Source: an uncultured Pelagibacteraceae bacterium (GTDB taxonomy: Bacteria; Pseudomonadota; Alphaproteobacteria; Pelagibacterales; Pelagibacteraceae). Taken from it: a stretch of 58,175 bases of DNA. The stretch lies in contig CACKXR010000004.1 of the NCBI GenBank assembly GCA_902604175.1, positions 1 through 58,175 on the forward strand, given 5' to 3'. The position numbers were made by a program, and so were the translations under genes. The notes under the pieces were generated by a model. The model did not search any database and was not told where the DNA came from. It was given only the letters and a program-made list of their open reading frames with translations. Positions 50,100 through 58,175 of the stretch are shown piece by piece (position 1 is the first letter of the stretch; every line of letters begins with the position of its first letter).

Positions 50100-51260
50100 T
50101 TATTTTATCGCCTCAACAATTTTTTTAGCAGCATCATCTAAATTTTCTGCTGATATTAACTTCAAACCAGAATTATCGAGTATTTCTTTGCCTTGTTTAA
50201 AATTTGTACCTGCAAGTCTAACCACTAAAGGAACACTAATGTTTATCTCCTTAGCAGCGTCTACTACCCCTTGTGCAAGCACATCACACCTCATAATTCC
50301 CCCAAAAATATTAATTAAGATTCCTTTAACATTCTTATCAGAAAGAATAATTTTTAAAGCTGCAGAAACTTTTTCTTTTGATGCGCCACCCCCCACATCT
50401 AAAAAATTGGCAGGCTCCTTTCCATATAATTTTATTATATCCATTGTAGCCATTGCTAAGCCTGCTCCATTGACCATACAGCCTATGCTTCCATCTAATT
50501 TTATATAAGCGAGATCATGTTTGCTTGCCTCAATTTCTGTTGAGTCTTCCTCATTAAGGTCTCTAAGCTCAACAATTTCAGGATGTCTGAACAAGGCATT
50601 TGAGTCAAAATTTACTTTTGCATCTAAACAAACTATTTTTTCTTCTTTGGTCAAAATCAAAGGATTGACCTCAACCATATTAGCATCAGTGCTTGTAAAC
50701 ATTTTATAAATTGATTTAATTAAAGTTATAGCTTGATTTTTTGAATCATTGTTTAAATCAAAAATTTTTATAATTTTTTCACAATCACTATTTGAAATTT
50801 CTTCATTAATATCAACTTTTGTAGTTAAAATTTTTTCTGGTGTTTTGCTTGCTACTTCTTCAATATCCATGCCTCCTTGATCACTTGATATAAAAGCAAT
50901 TTTTGAACTAGCCCTGTCCACAAGACACGATAAATAAAATTCCTTTTCTATGTTTGACGACTCTTCAACATATAATCTTTTAACTTCTCTTCCTTCTGGG
51001 CCTGTTTGATGAGTAATAAGTGTTTTACCGAGCAACTCTTTAGCTGCTAATTCTAGCTCATCAATTGTATTTAAAATTTTTACACCTCCAGCTTTTCCTC
51101 TTCCACCAGCATGTATTTGTGCTTTGAGAACGTATTTTTCAGTTTTCAGTAATTTTACTTTCTCGAGCAGTTCCTCAACGTTTAAAGCAAATACTCCTTC
51201 TGGGACTAATGCGCCATATTTTTTTAAGATTTGTTTGGCTTGGTGCTCGTGTATATTCAT
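50100..51260 (-). CDS. sucC: Succinyl-CoA synthetase beta subunit (ADP/GDP-forming)
   Basis: The 386-aa ATP-grasp protein starts MNIHEHQAKQILKKYGALVP and shows QIHAGGRGKAGGVK, MVEVNPLILT, then GAGLAMATMDIIKLYG, PANFLDVGGGA and INIFGGIMRCD. These are the full set of SucC landmarks. It is between mdh (2-bp gap) and sucD (adjacent). The order mdh-sucC-sucD-sucA-sucB-lpdA is the classical alphaproteobacterial TCA operon. Confidence 0.98.
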   Translation of the reverse strand: MNIHEHQAKQILKKYGALVPEGVFALNVEELLEKVKLLKTEKYVLKAQIHAGGRGKAGGVKILNTIDELELAAKELLGKTLITHQTGPEGREVKRLYVEESSNIEKEFYLSCLVDRASSKIAFISSDQGGMDIEEVASKTPEKILTTKVDINEEISNSDCEKIIKIFDLNNDSKNQAITLIKSIYKMFTSTDANMVEVNPLILTKEEKIVCLDAKVNFDSNALFRHPEIVELRDLNEEDSTEIEASKHDLAYIKLDGSIGCMVNGAGLAMATMDIIKLYGKEPANFLDVGGGASKEKVSAALKIILSDKNVKGILINIFGGIMRCDVLAQGVVDAAKEINISVPLVVRLAGTNFKQGKEILDNSGLKLISAENLDDAAKKIVEAIK

Positions 51261-51262
51261 TT

Positions 51263-52225
51263 TTATTTGGAAAGATCAGGATCTATTTTTGATGCAGCTT
51301 CCCAAAGAGCTTTTACTGCATCTATAGAATGCATAAACTCTTTTTTCTCATTATCATCTAAACTGACTTCCTCAATTTTTTCAACGCCACTTTTTCCAAT
51401 GATAACAGGCACTCCAGCATAAACATTATTTACATTGTACTCTCCATTTAATTGGACCGCACATGGTAATAATTTTTTTTGATCATTTAAATACGCTTCA
51501 GCCATTTGAACACCTGATGCTGCAGGAGCATAGAATGCTGAACCTTTCTCTAAAAACTTAACTATCTCAGCTCCCCCATCTCTTGTTCGTTGATTTATTT
51601 CTTCAAGTCTTTCTTGTGATATTTTTCCATCTTTAACTAAATCAAGTAAAGGTCGGCCAGAGACTTTTGTAAATCTTGGCATAGGGACCATTGTATCACC
51701 GTGTCCACCCATCACCATCGCCTCAATCTCTTTAACTGGAACGTTTAATTCTAGAGATAGAAATAATTTAAATCTGGAACTATCCAATATACCTGCCATG
51801 CCCACAACTTTATTAGCTGGTAAACTAGAAAATTTTTGAAATGCCATAACCATCACGTCTAATGGATTAGTAATACATATAACAAAAGCATTTGGGGCGT
51901 TTTGTTTAACTCCTTCAGCAACTTGTTTAATAATTTTTAAATTTATTCCAAGTAAATCATCTCTACTCATTCCTGGTTTTCTAGGTACACCTGCAGTAAT
52001 AATTATTACATCTGAGTCCTTAATATCTTTGTAATTATCAGTACCTGTAAATTTAACATTAAAACCATCTACAGATGAAGATTGGGCTATATCTAAAGCT
52101 TTTCCTTTTGCAATACCGCTCGCTACATCAAATAACACTACTTCGTTTACTAATTCTTTTGTACCAATTAAGTGAGCAAGAGTTCCACCAATTTGGCCTG
52201 CGCCAATCAAAGATATTTTTGTCAT
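51263..52225 (-). CDS. mdh: Malate dehydrogenase
   Basis: Mdh oxidises malate to oxaloacetate with NAD. The 320-aa protein is of the LDH-like type common in Alphaproteobacteria: [13 protein letters not shown] at the start, [16 protein letters not shown] (with the substrate-binding Arg), NPLDVMV, and [15 protein letters not shown] with the catalytic His. Only 10 bases separate it from the upstream mmsA remnant, so no separate promoter fits in the gap. Confidence 0.97.
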   Translation of the reverse strand: MTKISLIGAGQIGGTLAHLIGTKELVNEVVLFDVASGIAKGKALDIAQSSSVDGFNVKFTGTDNYKDIKDSDVIIITAGVPRKPGMSRDDLLGINLKIIKQVAEGVKQNAPNAFVICITNPLDVMVMAFQKFSSLPANKVVGMAGILDSSRFKLFLSLELNVPVKEIEAMVMGGHGDTMVPMPRFTKVSGRPLLDLVKDGKISQERLEEINQRTRDGGAEIVKFLEKGSAFYAPAASGVQMAEAYLNDQKKLLPCAVQLNGEYNVNNVYAGVPVIIGKSGVEKIEEVSLDDNEKKEFMHSIDAVKALWEAASKIDPDLSK

Positions 52226-52235
52226 TATTTTCCTT

Positions 52236-53480
52236 TTATTTCATTGTTGGCATTACAAATTCCACATTTGAACGGATACCGGAAGGCCACCTAGATGTTA
52301 CTGTTTTAAGTTTTGTATAAAATTTTATTCCTTCCATACCGTGCATTGCACTATCTCCAAATAAAGATCTTTTCCAGCCTCCAAAACTATGAAAGGCCAT
52401 TGGCACTGGTATAGGAACATTAATACCAACCATACCTACCTGAATTTTGCTAGCGAATGTTCTTCCTGTATCTCCATCTCTAGTATAAATACTTACTCCA
52501 TTTCCGTATTCATGGTCATTAATTAATTTTGCAGCCTCTTCAAAATTTTTAACTCTTACAACTGATAATACTGGGCCAAATATTTCCTCTTTGTATATTC
52601 TCATATCTCTATTGACATGATCAAATAAACAACCACCAATATAAAATCCATTCTCATAACCTTGAAGTTTAAGATCTCTTCCATCAACAACTAGTTTAGC
52701 ACCCTCTTTAACACCTAAATCTACATATCCTCTAACTCTTTCTAGGTGTTCTTTTGTTACCAAAGGACCCATTTCAGATGCTTTATCCATTCCAGGACCA
52801 ACTTTTAAAGCTTCAGCTTTTTTAGATAATCTTGAAACGAGCTCATCTCCAATATCTCCAACAGCAACTGCAACTGATTGCGCCATACATCTTTCACCTG
52901 CAGAACCATAAGCTGCACCCATTAAACCATTAACTGCCCCATCTAAATCACAATCTGGCATTACTACCAAATGATTTTTAGCACCACCTAGTGCTTGAAC
53001 TCTCTTTTCATTTTTAGCTGAGTTTTCATAAATATATTTTGCAATTGGAGTTGAGCCAACAAAACTTACTGCTTTTATAACTGGGTTATCTAGTATTGCA
53101 TCTACAGTTTCTTTATCACCATTAACTACATTAAATACACCCTCGGGTAGACCTGCTTCTGCAAGCAATTGAGCTAACATAATAGAACATGAAGGATCCT
53201 TTTCAGATGGTTTTAAAATGAAAGTATTTCCACAAGAGATTGCTATTGGAAACATCCACATTGGAACCATGGCAGGAAAATTGAATGGAGTAATCCCTGC
53301 AACCACCCCTAAAGGCTGTCTCATTGACCAACTGTCAACATTTGTTCCAACATTTTCAGAAAACTCACCCTTTAATAAATGAGGTATTCCACAAGCAAAT
53401 TCAACAACCTCAAGTCCTCTTGTTAGAGAGCCTCTAGCATCCTCAAAAACTTTTCCATGTTTAGAAATTTTAGAATTTGC
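52236..53480 (-). pseudogene. mmsA: Methylmalonate-semialdehyde dehydrogenase, 5'-truncated
   Basis: The C-terminal three quarters of MmsA (CoA-acylating, valine/propionate catabolism) is intact: [26 protein letters not shown] and the catalytic Cys in [10 protein letters not shown]. Homology extends upstream of the first ATG (53324) through [18 protein letters not shown] to HGK at about 53459, then breaks off, with an in-frame TAG at 53481-53483. The 52 codons between that stop and Met contain no ATG, GTG or TTG. About 100 N-terminal residues of the roughly 500-aa family are missing. Beyond the break the DNA encodes a different gene on the other strand. This is a true deletion or an assembly join, not a point frameshift. 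Confidence 0.85.
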
Positions 53481-53937
53481 CTATAAATACTCAACTAGAA
53501 TAAAAAAATTAATTTTTGTAGGCGGTTCTTATAAAATGCCCGTTCACCCAGATTTAATAGAATTAGCAAAAAATGGTGACTCAGATGCTGTTAAATTAAT
53601 GATGAAGTGGGGGTACGAGGGGTCAAAAAAATTTATTGGTGGCAATCCAATTGAAAGGATAATTCAATCACCTAGAGATATTAGTGAAATATTGGCTGTT
53701 GATCTTATTGCTTGTAACAATTATTCTAACGGTAAAGAGGCGGCTAGTTCAATTAATTGTCCAAGCATGTTTATATTTGGTGCCCTTGATAAGATGGTTA
53801 ATATTCAAGTAGGAAAAAAATTTTCAAATCTGGTAAAAAATTCATCTACTCACATCTTCGAGGGTTGTGGTCATATGATTATGATTGAAAAAGCATTTGA
53901 AATGAGAGAAAAGGTCCTAGAATTTTTAAAAAAATGA
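53470..53937 (+). pseudogene. Alpha/beta hydrolase, C-terminal fragment
   Basis: The fragment reads [20 protein letters not shown], then the ATG at 53536 (MPVHPDLIELA), and ends with FGALDKMV (catalytic Asp) and GCGHMIMIEKA (catalytic His). This is the second half of an alpha/beta hydrolase. The half that would carry the nucleophile serine is missing. Homology-like sequence begins before the first ATG, at about 53470, where the mmsA remnant on the other strand also breaks off. Its stop overlaps the dmdA start (ATGA). An ORF of 133 aa could still be translated, but no activity is expected without the nucleophile. Confidence 0.8.
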
Positions 53938-55043
53938 AAAACTTTTCCATAGCAAAATCAAGAAGATTACGAAGTACTCCTTATACCGACAGAATAGAAG
54001 CCCATGGTGTAAGTAGTTACACAGTATATAATCACATGTTACTTCCAGCATCATTTAAATCGCTAGAAAGTGATTATCAACACTTAAAAAAATATGTACA
54101 AGTTTGGGATGTTGCAGCAGAAAGACAAGTTGAGATCTCTGGAAAAGACTCTTCAAAATTAGTTCAATTAATGACTTGTAGAGATTTATCTCAATCAAAA
54201 GTTGGAAAATGTTATTACGCTCCATTAATTGATAATGATGGACTTTTGGTGAATGACCCAATAATTAATAAACTTGCAGAGGACAAGTGGTGGTTATCTA
54301 TAGCTGATGCAGATGTAATATTTTTTGCAAAAGGACTTGCAGCTGGCAATAAATTTGAAGTTGAAATTAATGAACCAAATGTAAATATATTAGCTGTTCA
54401 AGGACCTTTGGCTGATGATTTAATGTCAAAAATATTCGGTGAAGAGATTAGAAAATTAAAATTTTTTAATTTTGATTATTTTAAATTAAAAGGTCACAAA
54501 TATTTTATTGCAAGGTCTGGATGGTCCAAGCAAGGTGGTTTTGAAGTTTATGTTGATAATGATATAGCAGGTCAGGATTTATATGATTATTTATTTGAAC
54601 AGGGAGATGAATTTAATGTTAAGCCAGGTTGCCCAAATTTAATAGAGAGAATTGAAGGTAATTTGTTATCTTATGGAAATGATTTTGACAATAGAGACAA
54701 TCCTTTTGAAGCAAATTTTGATAAATTTGTTCACTTAGACAGTAAAGTTAATTTTTTAGGTAAAGAAAAACTTAAAAAAATAAAAGAAAAAGGAATAACT
54801 AGAAAACTTATGGGTGTAAAAATTGATCATAATAAAATTGATATGTATTGTGAAAAGACTTTATTTGCTGATAACAAAGAAATAGTTGGATATGTTAGAT
54901 CAGCAACTTATTCACCCACATTTGATAAAGTTATTGGAATTGCAATGATTAATAAACCCTACTGGAATACAAAAAATCAGTTTAATATAGAAATAAATGA
55001 AAAAATATATGTGGGTACTGTTTGTGATTTACCCCTCATTTAA
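53934..55043 (+). CDS. dmdA: Dimethylsulfoniopropionate demethylase DmdA
   Basis: DmdA moves a methyl group from DMSP to tetrahydrofolate, giving methylmercaptopropionate and 5-methyl-THF. This supplies reduced sulfur and one-carbon units to SAR11 cells. The 369-aa GcvT-fold protein matches what I recall of the Pelagibacter enzyme: the start [14 protein letters not shown], then [37 protein letters not shown] and [15 protein letters not shown], with equal length. These segments distinguish it from ordinary GcvT. It overlaps the hydrolase fragment by 4 bases. Its normal promoter may lie in the deleted region upstream. Confidence 0.88.
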   Translation: MKNFSIAKSRRLRSTPYTDRIEAHGVSSYTVYNHMLLPASFKSLESDYQHLKKYVQVWDVAAERQVEISGKDSSKLVQLMTCRDLSQSKVGKCYYAPLIDNDGLLVNDPIINKLAEDKWWLSIADADVIFFAKGLAAGNKFEVEINEPNVNILAVQGPLADDLMSKIFGEEIRKLKFFNFDYFKLKGHKYFIARSGWSKQGGFEVYVDNDIAGQDLYDYLFEQGDEFNVKPGCPNLIERIEGNLLSYGNDFDNRDNPFEANFDKFVHLDSKVNFLGKEKLKKIKEKGITRKLMGVKIDHNKIDMYCEKTLFADNKEIVGYVRSATYSPTFDKVIGIAMINKPYWNTKNQFNIEINEKIYVGTVCDLPLI

Positions 55044-55064
55044 AATTAAAAGATATTTAGTTTT

Positions 55065-56075
55065 ATGAATATAGCAATTGTAGGTGCAACAGGAAATGTT
55101 GGTAGAAAAATTATTGAAATTTTAGAGAAAAAACAAATAAATGTTGAAAATCTTTTTTTAGTAGCTTCGAAAAAAAGCGAAGGAAAAAAAATTAATTTTA
55201 ATGGAAAAGAACATACGGTAGAGGATCTTGAAAAATTTGATTTTTCCTCTGTTAAAATTGCTTTTTTTGCAGCAGGTAGTGGAGTAGCTGAAAAATGGGC
55301 TCATGTTGCTGCTGAAAAAACTATTGTTATAGATAATTCAAAATATTTTAGAAAAGACCCTGATATCCCATTAATTGTTCCAGAAGTTAATCCAAAAAAA
55401 TTATCTGATGTAAAAAATAAAAATATTATCGCTAATGCTAATTGTTCAGTGATTCCAGTTGTTGTGGCTTTAAAACCTTTGCATGATTTGTATAATATAA
55501 ATCGTATAGTTGCATCTACATATCAGTCAGTGTCTGGAGCAGGTAAATCAGCTATGGATGAATTATTGTCTCAAACAGAGGATTACTTTCAAAATAAGGA
55601 AATAATTCCAAAAAATTTTACTAAACAAATCGCTTTTAATGCAATTCCTCATATTGATAGTTTTTTAGAAAATGGTTACACAAAAGAGGAACAAAAAACT
55701 ACAGACGAAATAAAAAAAATTTTAGATAAAAGAATTAAAGTAACCTCTACTTGTGTCAGAATACCAGTTCTAGTTTCACATTGTATTAGTACAAATGTTG
55801 AATTTAATAAAAAATGCGATTTAGATGAAATAAGAAACGTCCTATCCACCTCCCCTGGGTGTAATGTTATCGATGAACATCAGGACGGGGGTTACATAAC
55901 ACCAGTTGAGGCAGAGGATAAATTTGAAACTTTTATTTCAAGAATAAGATTGGATGAGTCTCAAGAAAATACAATAAATTTGTGGATCGTATCAGATAAT
56001 TTAGTAAAAGGGGCGGCATTGAATGCAGTACAAATTGCTGAGAGTTTGATTACAAATGATTTTTATGGAAAATAA
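55065..56075 (+). CDS. asd: Aspartate-semialdehyde dehydrogenase
   Basis: Asd makes aspartate semialdehyde for lysine, threonine, methionine and diaminopimelate. The 336-aa protein begins IAIVGATGNVGRKII, has FFAAGSGVAEKWA, IVPEVNP and the catalytic Cys127 in NANCSVIPVVVALKPLHD, then TYQSVSGAGK and a conserved histidine region near VSHCIS. A 21-bp gap follows dmdA. Its stop overlaps sdhC by 11 bases, so asd and the sdh genes are probably co-transcribed. Confidence 0.96.
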   Translation: MNIAIVGATGNVGRKIIEILEKKQINVENLFLVASKKSEGKKINFNGKEHTVEDLEKFDFSSVKIAFFAAGSGVAEKWAHVAAEKTIVIDNSKYFRKDPDIPLIVPEVNPKKLSDVKNKNIIANANCSVIPVVVALKPLHDLYNINRIVASTYQSVSGAGKSAMDELLSQTEDYFQNKEIIPKNFTKQIAFNAIPHIDSFLENGYTKEEQKTTDEIKKILDKRIKVTSTCVRIPVLVSHCISTNVEFNKKCDLDEIRNVLSTSPGCNVIDEHQDGGYITPVEAEDKFETFISRIRLDESQENTINLWIVSDNLVKGAALNAVQIAESLITNDFYGK

Positions 56076-56448
56076 AAAACCTTTGTCACCACATATACAG
56101 ATTTATAGATGGCATATTTCGTCTTTAGTATCCATATCACACCGTATAACTGGAATTATTAATATTATCGCTATTTCTTTTATTTGCTTGTGGTCCTCAC
56201 TACTTATTTTGGGTGAAAGTAATTATGATATGATAAATTTTTTTTTAAGTTCTATTTTTGGGAAATTTATTACATTAGGTATTGTTTGGTCATTTAGTTT
56301 TCAAATATTAAGTGAGATAAGACATCTTATTATGGATATGGGTTATGGATTTGAGTTAGAAACAACAAAATTTACTGGTCTATTAGTAATTTTTGGCTCT
56401 TTCATTTTAACTGTTACAATATACTTAATTGGTAATTTTTTTTTTTAA
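56065..56448 (+). CDS. sdhC: Succinate dehydrogenase cytochrome b556 subunit
   Basis: This is a membrane anchor of complex II. The start is taken as ATG 56065, giving the family start ENKKPLSPHIQIYRW; an ATG at 56056 adds three residues. The 127-aa protein has three helices. Ser23 and Arg27 in SISHRITG match the quinone-site Ser27/Arg31 of E. coli SdhC. IRHLIMDMGYGFE (His87) is the family signature. The residue at the E. coli heme-b ligand position (His84) is Gln80 here. The role is clear; whether heme binds is open. Confidence 0.93.
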   Translation: MENKKPLSPHIQIYRWHISSLVSISHRITGIINIIAISFICLWSSLLILGESNYDMINFFLSSIFGKFITLGIVWSFSFQILSEIRHLIMDMGYGFELETTKFTGLLVIFGSFILTVTIYLIGNFFF

Positions 56449-56449
56449 T

Positions 56450-56776
56450 ATGAACGTTTCAACAAAAAAGTGGATTTTTATAAAGATATCTTCAGCAATT
56501 CTAATTCCACTCATGCTGTGGTTTATAATAAATTTTGTATCTATTTATGATCAGTCATATTCAGAGGTGTTGAATTTCTTTACTAATAAATTAAATAAGT
56601 TTTTATTCAGTCTATTTATTATTTTTGCATTCTTTTTCTCTTCTTTAACTATAAGTGAGGTTTTTGAGGACTATATTAATAATGAAAAAACCAAAAATGT
56701 CGCAAACAGACTGCTATATATTTCTGCTATAAGCATTTCATTTTTAACAATAATAATTATATTTAATCTTAAATAA
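56450..56776 (+). CDS. sdhD: Succinate dehydrogenase membrane anchor subunit
   Basis: This is the second anchor of complex II. The start is ATG 56450, one base after the sdhC stop; the TTG at 56429 would overlap sdhC unnecessarily. The 108-aa protein has three helices and the EDY motif (Asp74, Tyr75) that contacts ubiquinone. In other SdhD proteins a heme-ligating His lies 11 residues before this Asp; here that position is Phe63, and no His exists anywhere in the protein. Divergent sequence is normal for SdhD. Identity rests on size, helices, EDY and position. It overlaps sdhA in TAATG. Confidence 0.85.
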   Translation: MNVSTKKWIFIKISSAILIPLMLWFIINFVSIYDQSYSEVLNFFTNKLNKFLFSLFIIFAFFFSSLTISEVFEDYINNEKTKNVANRLLYISAISISFLTIIIIFNLK

Positions 56777-58175
56777 TGAGTGCTTATAATATTATAGATC
56801 ACGAATATGACGTAGTTGTTCTTGGAGCAGGAGGATCGGGCCTAAGAGCTGCAGTTGGATTAAGTGAAGCAGGTTTAAAAACTGCGTGTATTTCAAAAGT
56901 TTTTCCTACAAGAAGTCATACGTCAGCTGCTCAAGGGGGTATTTCAGCTGCTTTAGGAAATATGGGTGAGGATGACTGGAGATGGCATATGTACGATACC
57001 GTAAAAGGTGCTGATTGGCTTGGGGATCAGGATAGCATTGAGTATTTATGCAAAGAAGCACCAAAGGCTGTTCTAGAATTAGAAAAATATGGAGTCCCTT
57101 TCAGCAGAACTGAAGAGGGTAAAATATACCAAAGACCATTTGGTGGAATGACAAAAAATTATGGAAATGGAATTGTTCAAAGAACTTGTGCGGCAGCAGA
57201 TAGAACAGGACATGCAATTTTACATACTCTTTATGGACAGGCCCTTAAACATAAAACAGAATTTTTTATAGAGTATTTTGCTTTAGATTTATTAATGAAA
57301 GATGGTGAATGCAAAGGATTAATAGCTTGGAATTTAAATGATGGAACAATACATAGGTTTAGAGCACATACAGTAATTATTGCAACAGGTGGATATGGTA
57401 AAGTATATTATTCTGCAACATCTGCACATACTTGTACTGGAGATGGAAATGCAATGGTGTTAAGGGCAGGTTTGCCCTTACAAGATATGGAATTTGTTCA
57501 ATTTCATCCGACAGGAATATATGGTCATGGTACGCTGATTTCGGAAGGTGTAAGAGGTGAAGGTGGATATTTAGTAAATTCAAAGGGTGAAAGATTCATG
57601 GAGAGATATGCACCAAATGCAAAAGATCTAGCATCAAGAGATGTGGTTAGTAGATCAATGTCTATAGAAATTAACGAAGGTAGAGGTGTAGGAAAAGAAC
57701 AAGATCACGTTCATTTACATTTAAGTCACTTAGATAAAAGTGTAATTGAAGATAGGTTGCCAGGTATTACTGAGGCAGCAAGATTATTTGCAAACGTAGA
57801 TGTAACTAAGGAGCCAATCCCAGTTGTTCCTACTGTACATTATAATATGGGTGGAATTCCGACTAACTATAAAGCAGAGGTTTTAACAGTTAATGGATCG
57901 CAGAAAACGGTACCAGGCTTGATGGCAATTGGAGAAGCGGCATGTGTATCAGTTCACGGAGCAAATAGACTTGGCTCCAATTCCCTAATTGATCTGGTTG
58001 TTTTCGGAAGAGCAGCAGCAAAAAGAGCGGCTGAGTTGATAAAACCAGGAACTCCACATGAGGAGATATCAAACTATGAAACTCAAAAATGTTTAGATAG
58101 ATTTGATAGACTTAGAAATTCCCAAGGAGAAAATAGTACTGCAGAACTAAGGCTTGCAATGCAAAAAACTATGCA
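56776..58175 (+). CDS. sdhA: Succinate dehydrogenase flavoprotein subunit (3' end outside window)
   Basis: This FAD subunit oxidises succinate to fumarate. The frame is open from the ATG at 56776 to the window end (466 full codons of about 600). Visible are the FAD loop [14 protein letters not shown], His48 in [13 protein letters not shown] (the covalent FAD site), [22 protein letters not shown] and [10 protein letters not shown]. The start overlaps the sdhD stop by one base. sdhB is expected just beyond the window. Confidence 0.97.
   Translation, partial: MSAYNIIDHEYDVVVLGAGGSGLRAAVGLSEAGLKTACISKVFPTRSHTSAAQGGISAALGNMGEDDWRWHMYDTVKGADWLGDQDSIEYLCKEAPKAVLELEKYGVPFSRTEEGKIYQRPFGGMTKNYGNGIVQRTCAAADRTGHAILHTLYGQALKHKTEFFIEYFALDLLMKDGECKGLIAWNLNDGTIHRFRAHTVIIATGGYGKVYYSATSAHTCTGDGNAMVLRAGLPLQDMEFVQFHPTGIYGHGTLISEGVRGEGGYLVNSKGERFMERYAPNAKDLASRDVVSRSMSIEINEGRGVGKEQDHVHLHLSHLDKSVIEDRLPGITEAARLFANVDVTKEPIPVVPTVHYNMGGIPTNYKAEVLTVNGSQKTVPGLMAIGEAACVSVHGANRLGSNSLIDLVVFGRAAAKRAAELIKPGTPHEEISNYETQKCLDRFDRLRNSQGENSTAELRLAMQKTM

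Noticed and set aside
53325-53535. Simple frameshift or point-nonsense explanation for the mmsA and hydrolase truncations
   Set aside because: Beyond the stop at 53481-53483 no MmsA-like sequence continues in any frame, and the same bases encode the hydrolase on the other strand. Repairing one base would not restore either gene.
53934-55043. Glycine cleavage T-protein (GcvT) as the identity
   Set aside because: The fold is shared, but the N-terminal [14 protein letters not shown], the [10 protein letters not shown] and [16 protein letters not shown] segments and the length match DmdA. No gcvH or gcvP is adjacent.

Overview
The window is very AT-rich (roughly 70% A+T by eye), almost entirely coding, and has no mobile elements, CRISPR, tRNA or rRNA genes that I can see. 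Gene content and order point to the SAR11 clade (Pelagibacterales, Alphaproteobacteria). The evidence is a DmdA-type DMSP demethylase of 369 aa, a SAM-II riboswitch in front of metX, class I lysyl-tRNA synthetase, the alphaproteobacterial ChvI/ChvG pair beside ahcY, a RegA/ActR regulator, and extreme gene packing. Many neighbouring genes share one to four bases, and all six intact convergent gene pairs overlap or abut.

Layout. 1-9950: the end of an RND efflux pump, a transglycosylase-like lipoprotein, gpmA, then a leftward block chvI-chvG-ahcY-tsaE-amgK-murU. 10002-13988: polA, bioY (biotin uptake) and a RegA-type response regulator. 14051-18327: a polyamine operon (PLP decarboxylase, deoxyhypusine-synthase-like enzyme, aguB, aguA) with a short leader and an unusually strong ribosome binding site. 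18329-21855: a leftward block lysK-pyrD and rpmB-yhhQ. 21944-25493: trkH, an AmpG-like permease and a cytoplasmic NlpC/P60 peptidase. 25490-30098: tyrC/hisC leftward, and metX-metW-gloB rightward behind a perfect -35 box and a SAM-II riboswitch. 30109-36690: rplU-rpmA-obgE-proB-proA-nadD-rsfS-ctpA-rppH. 36687-43536: the F1 ATP synthase operon atpHAGDC behind priA. 43558-52225: a leftward TCA operon mdh-sucC-sucD-sucA-sucB-lpdA. 52236-55043: a broken mmsA, a broken alpha/beta hydrolase and dmdA. 55065-58175: asd-sdhC-sdhD-sdhA, with sdhA running off the end.

How the genes work together. The TCA genes (2-oxoglutarate dehydrogenase, succinyl-CoA synthetase, succinate dehydrogenase, malate dehydrogenase) and ATP synthase make the window largely an energy-metabolism region. 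MetX/MetW under SAM-II control, AhcY, and DmdA (which feeds methyl groups from DMSP into tetrahydrofolate) form a sulfur/methyl theme. The lipoprotein transglycosylase, AmpG, NlpC/P60, AmgK and MurU together look like a compact peptidoglycan-recycling route.

The two observations most worth a second look are these. (a) The succinate dehydrogenase membrane subunits lack both histidines expected to ligate heme b, while the quinone-site residues remain. (b) Around 53456-53483, two divergently oriented genes (mmsA and an alpha/beta hydrolase) are both cut off at their 5' ends and joined. This is either a real deletion or an assembly misjoin, and it removes the expected promoter region for the TCA operon and for dmdA. 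I did not find a defence system or an obviously novel gene cluster.
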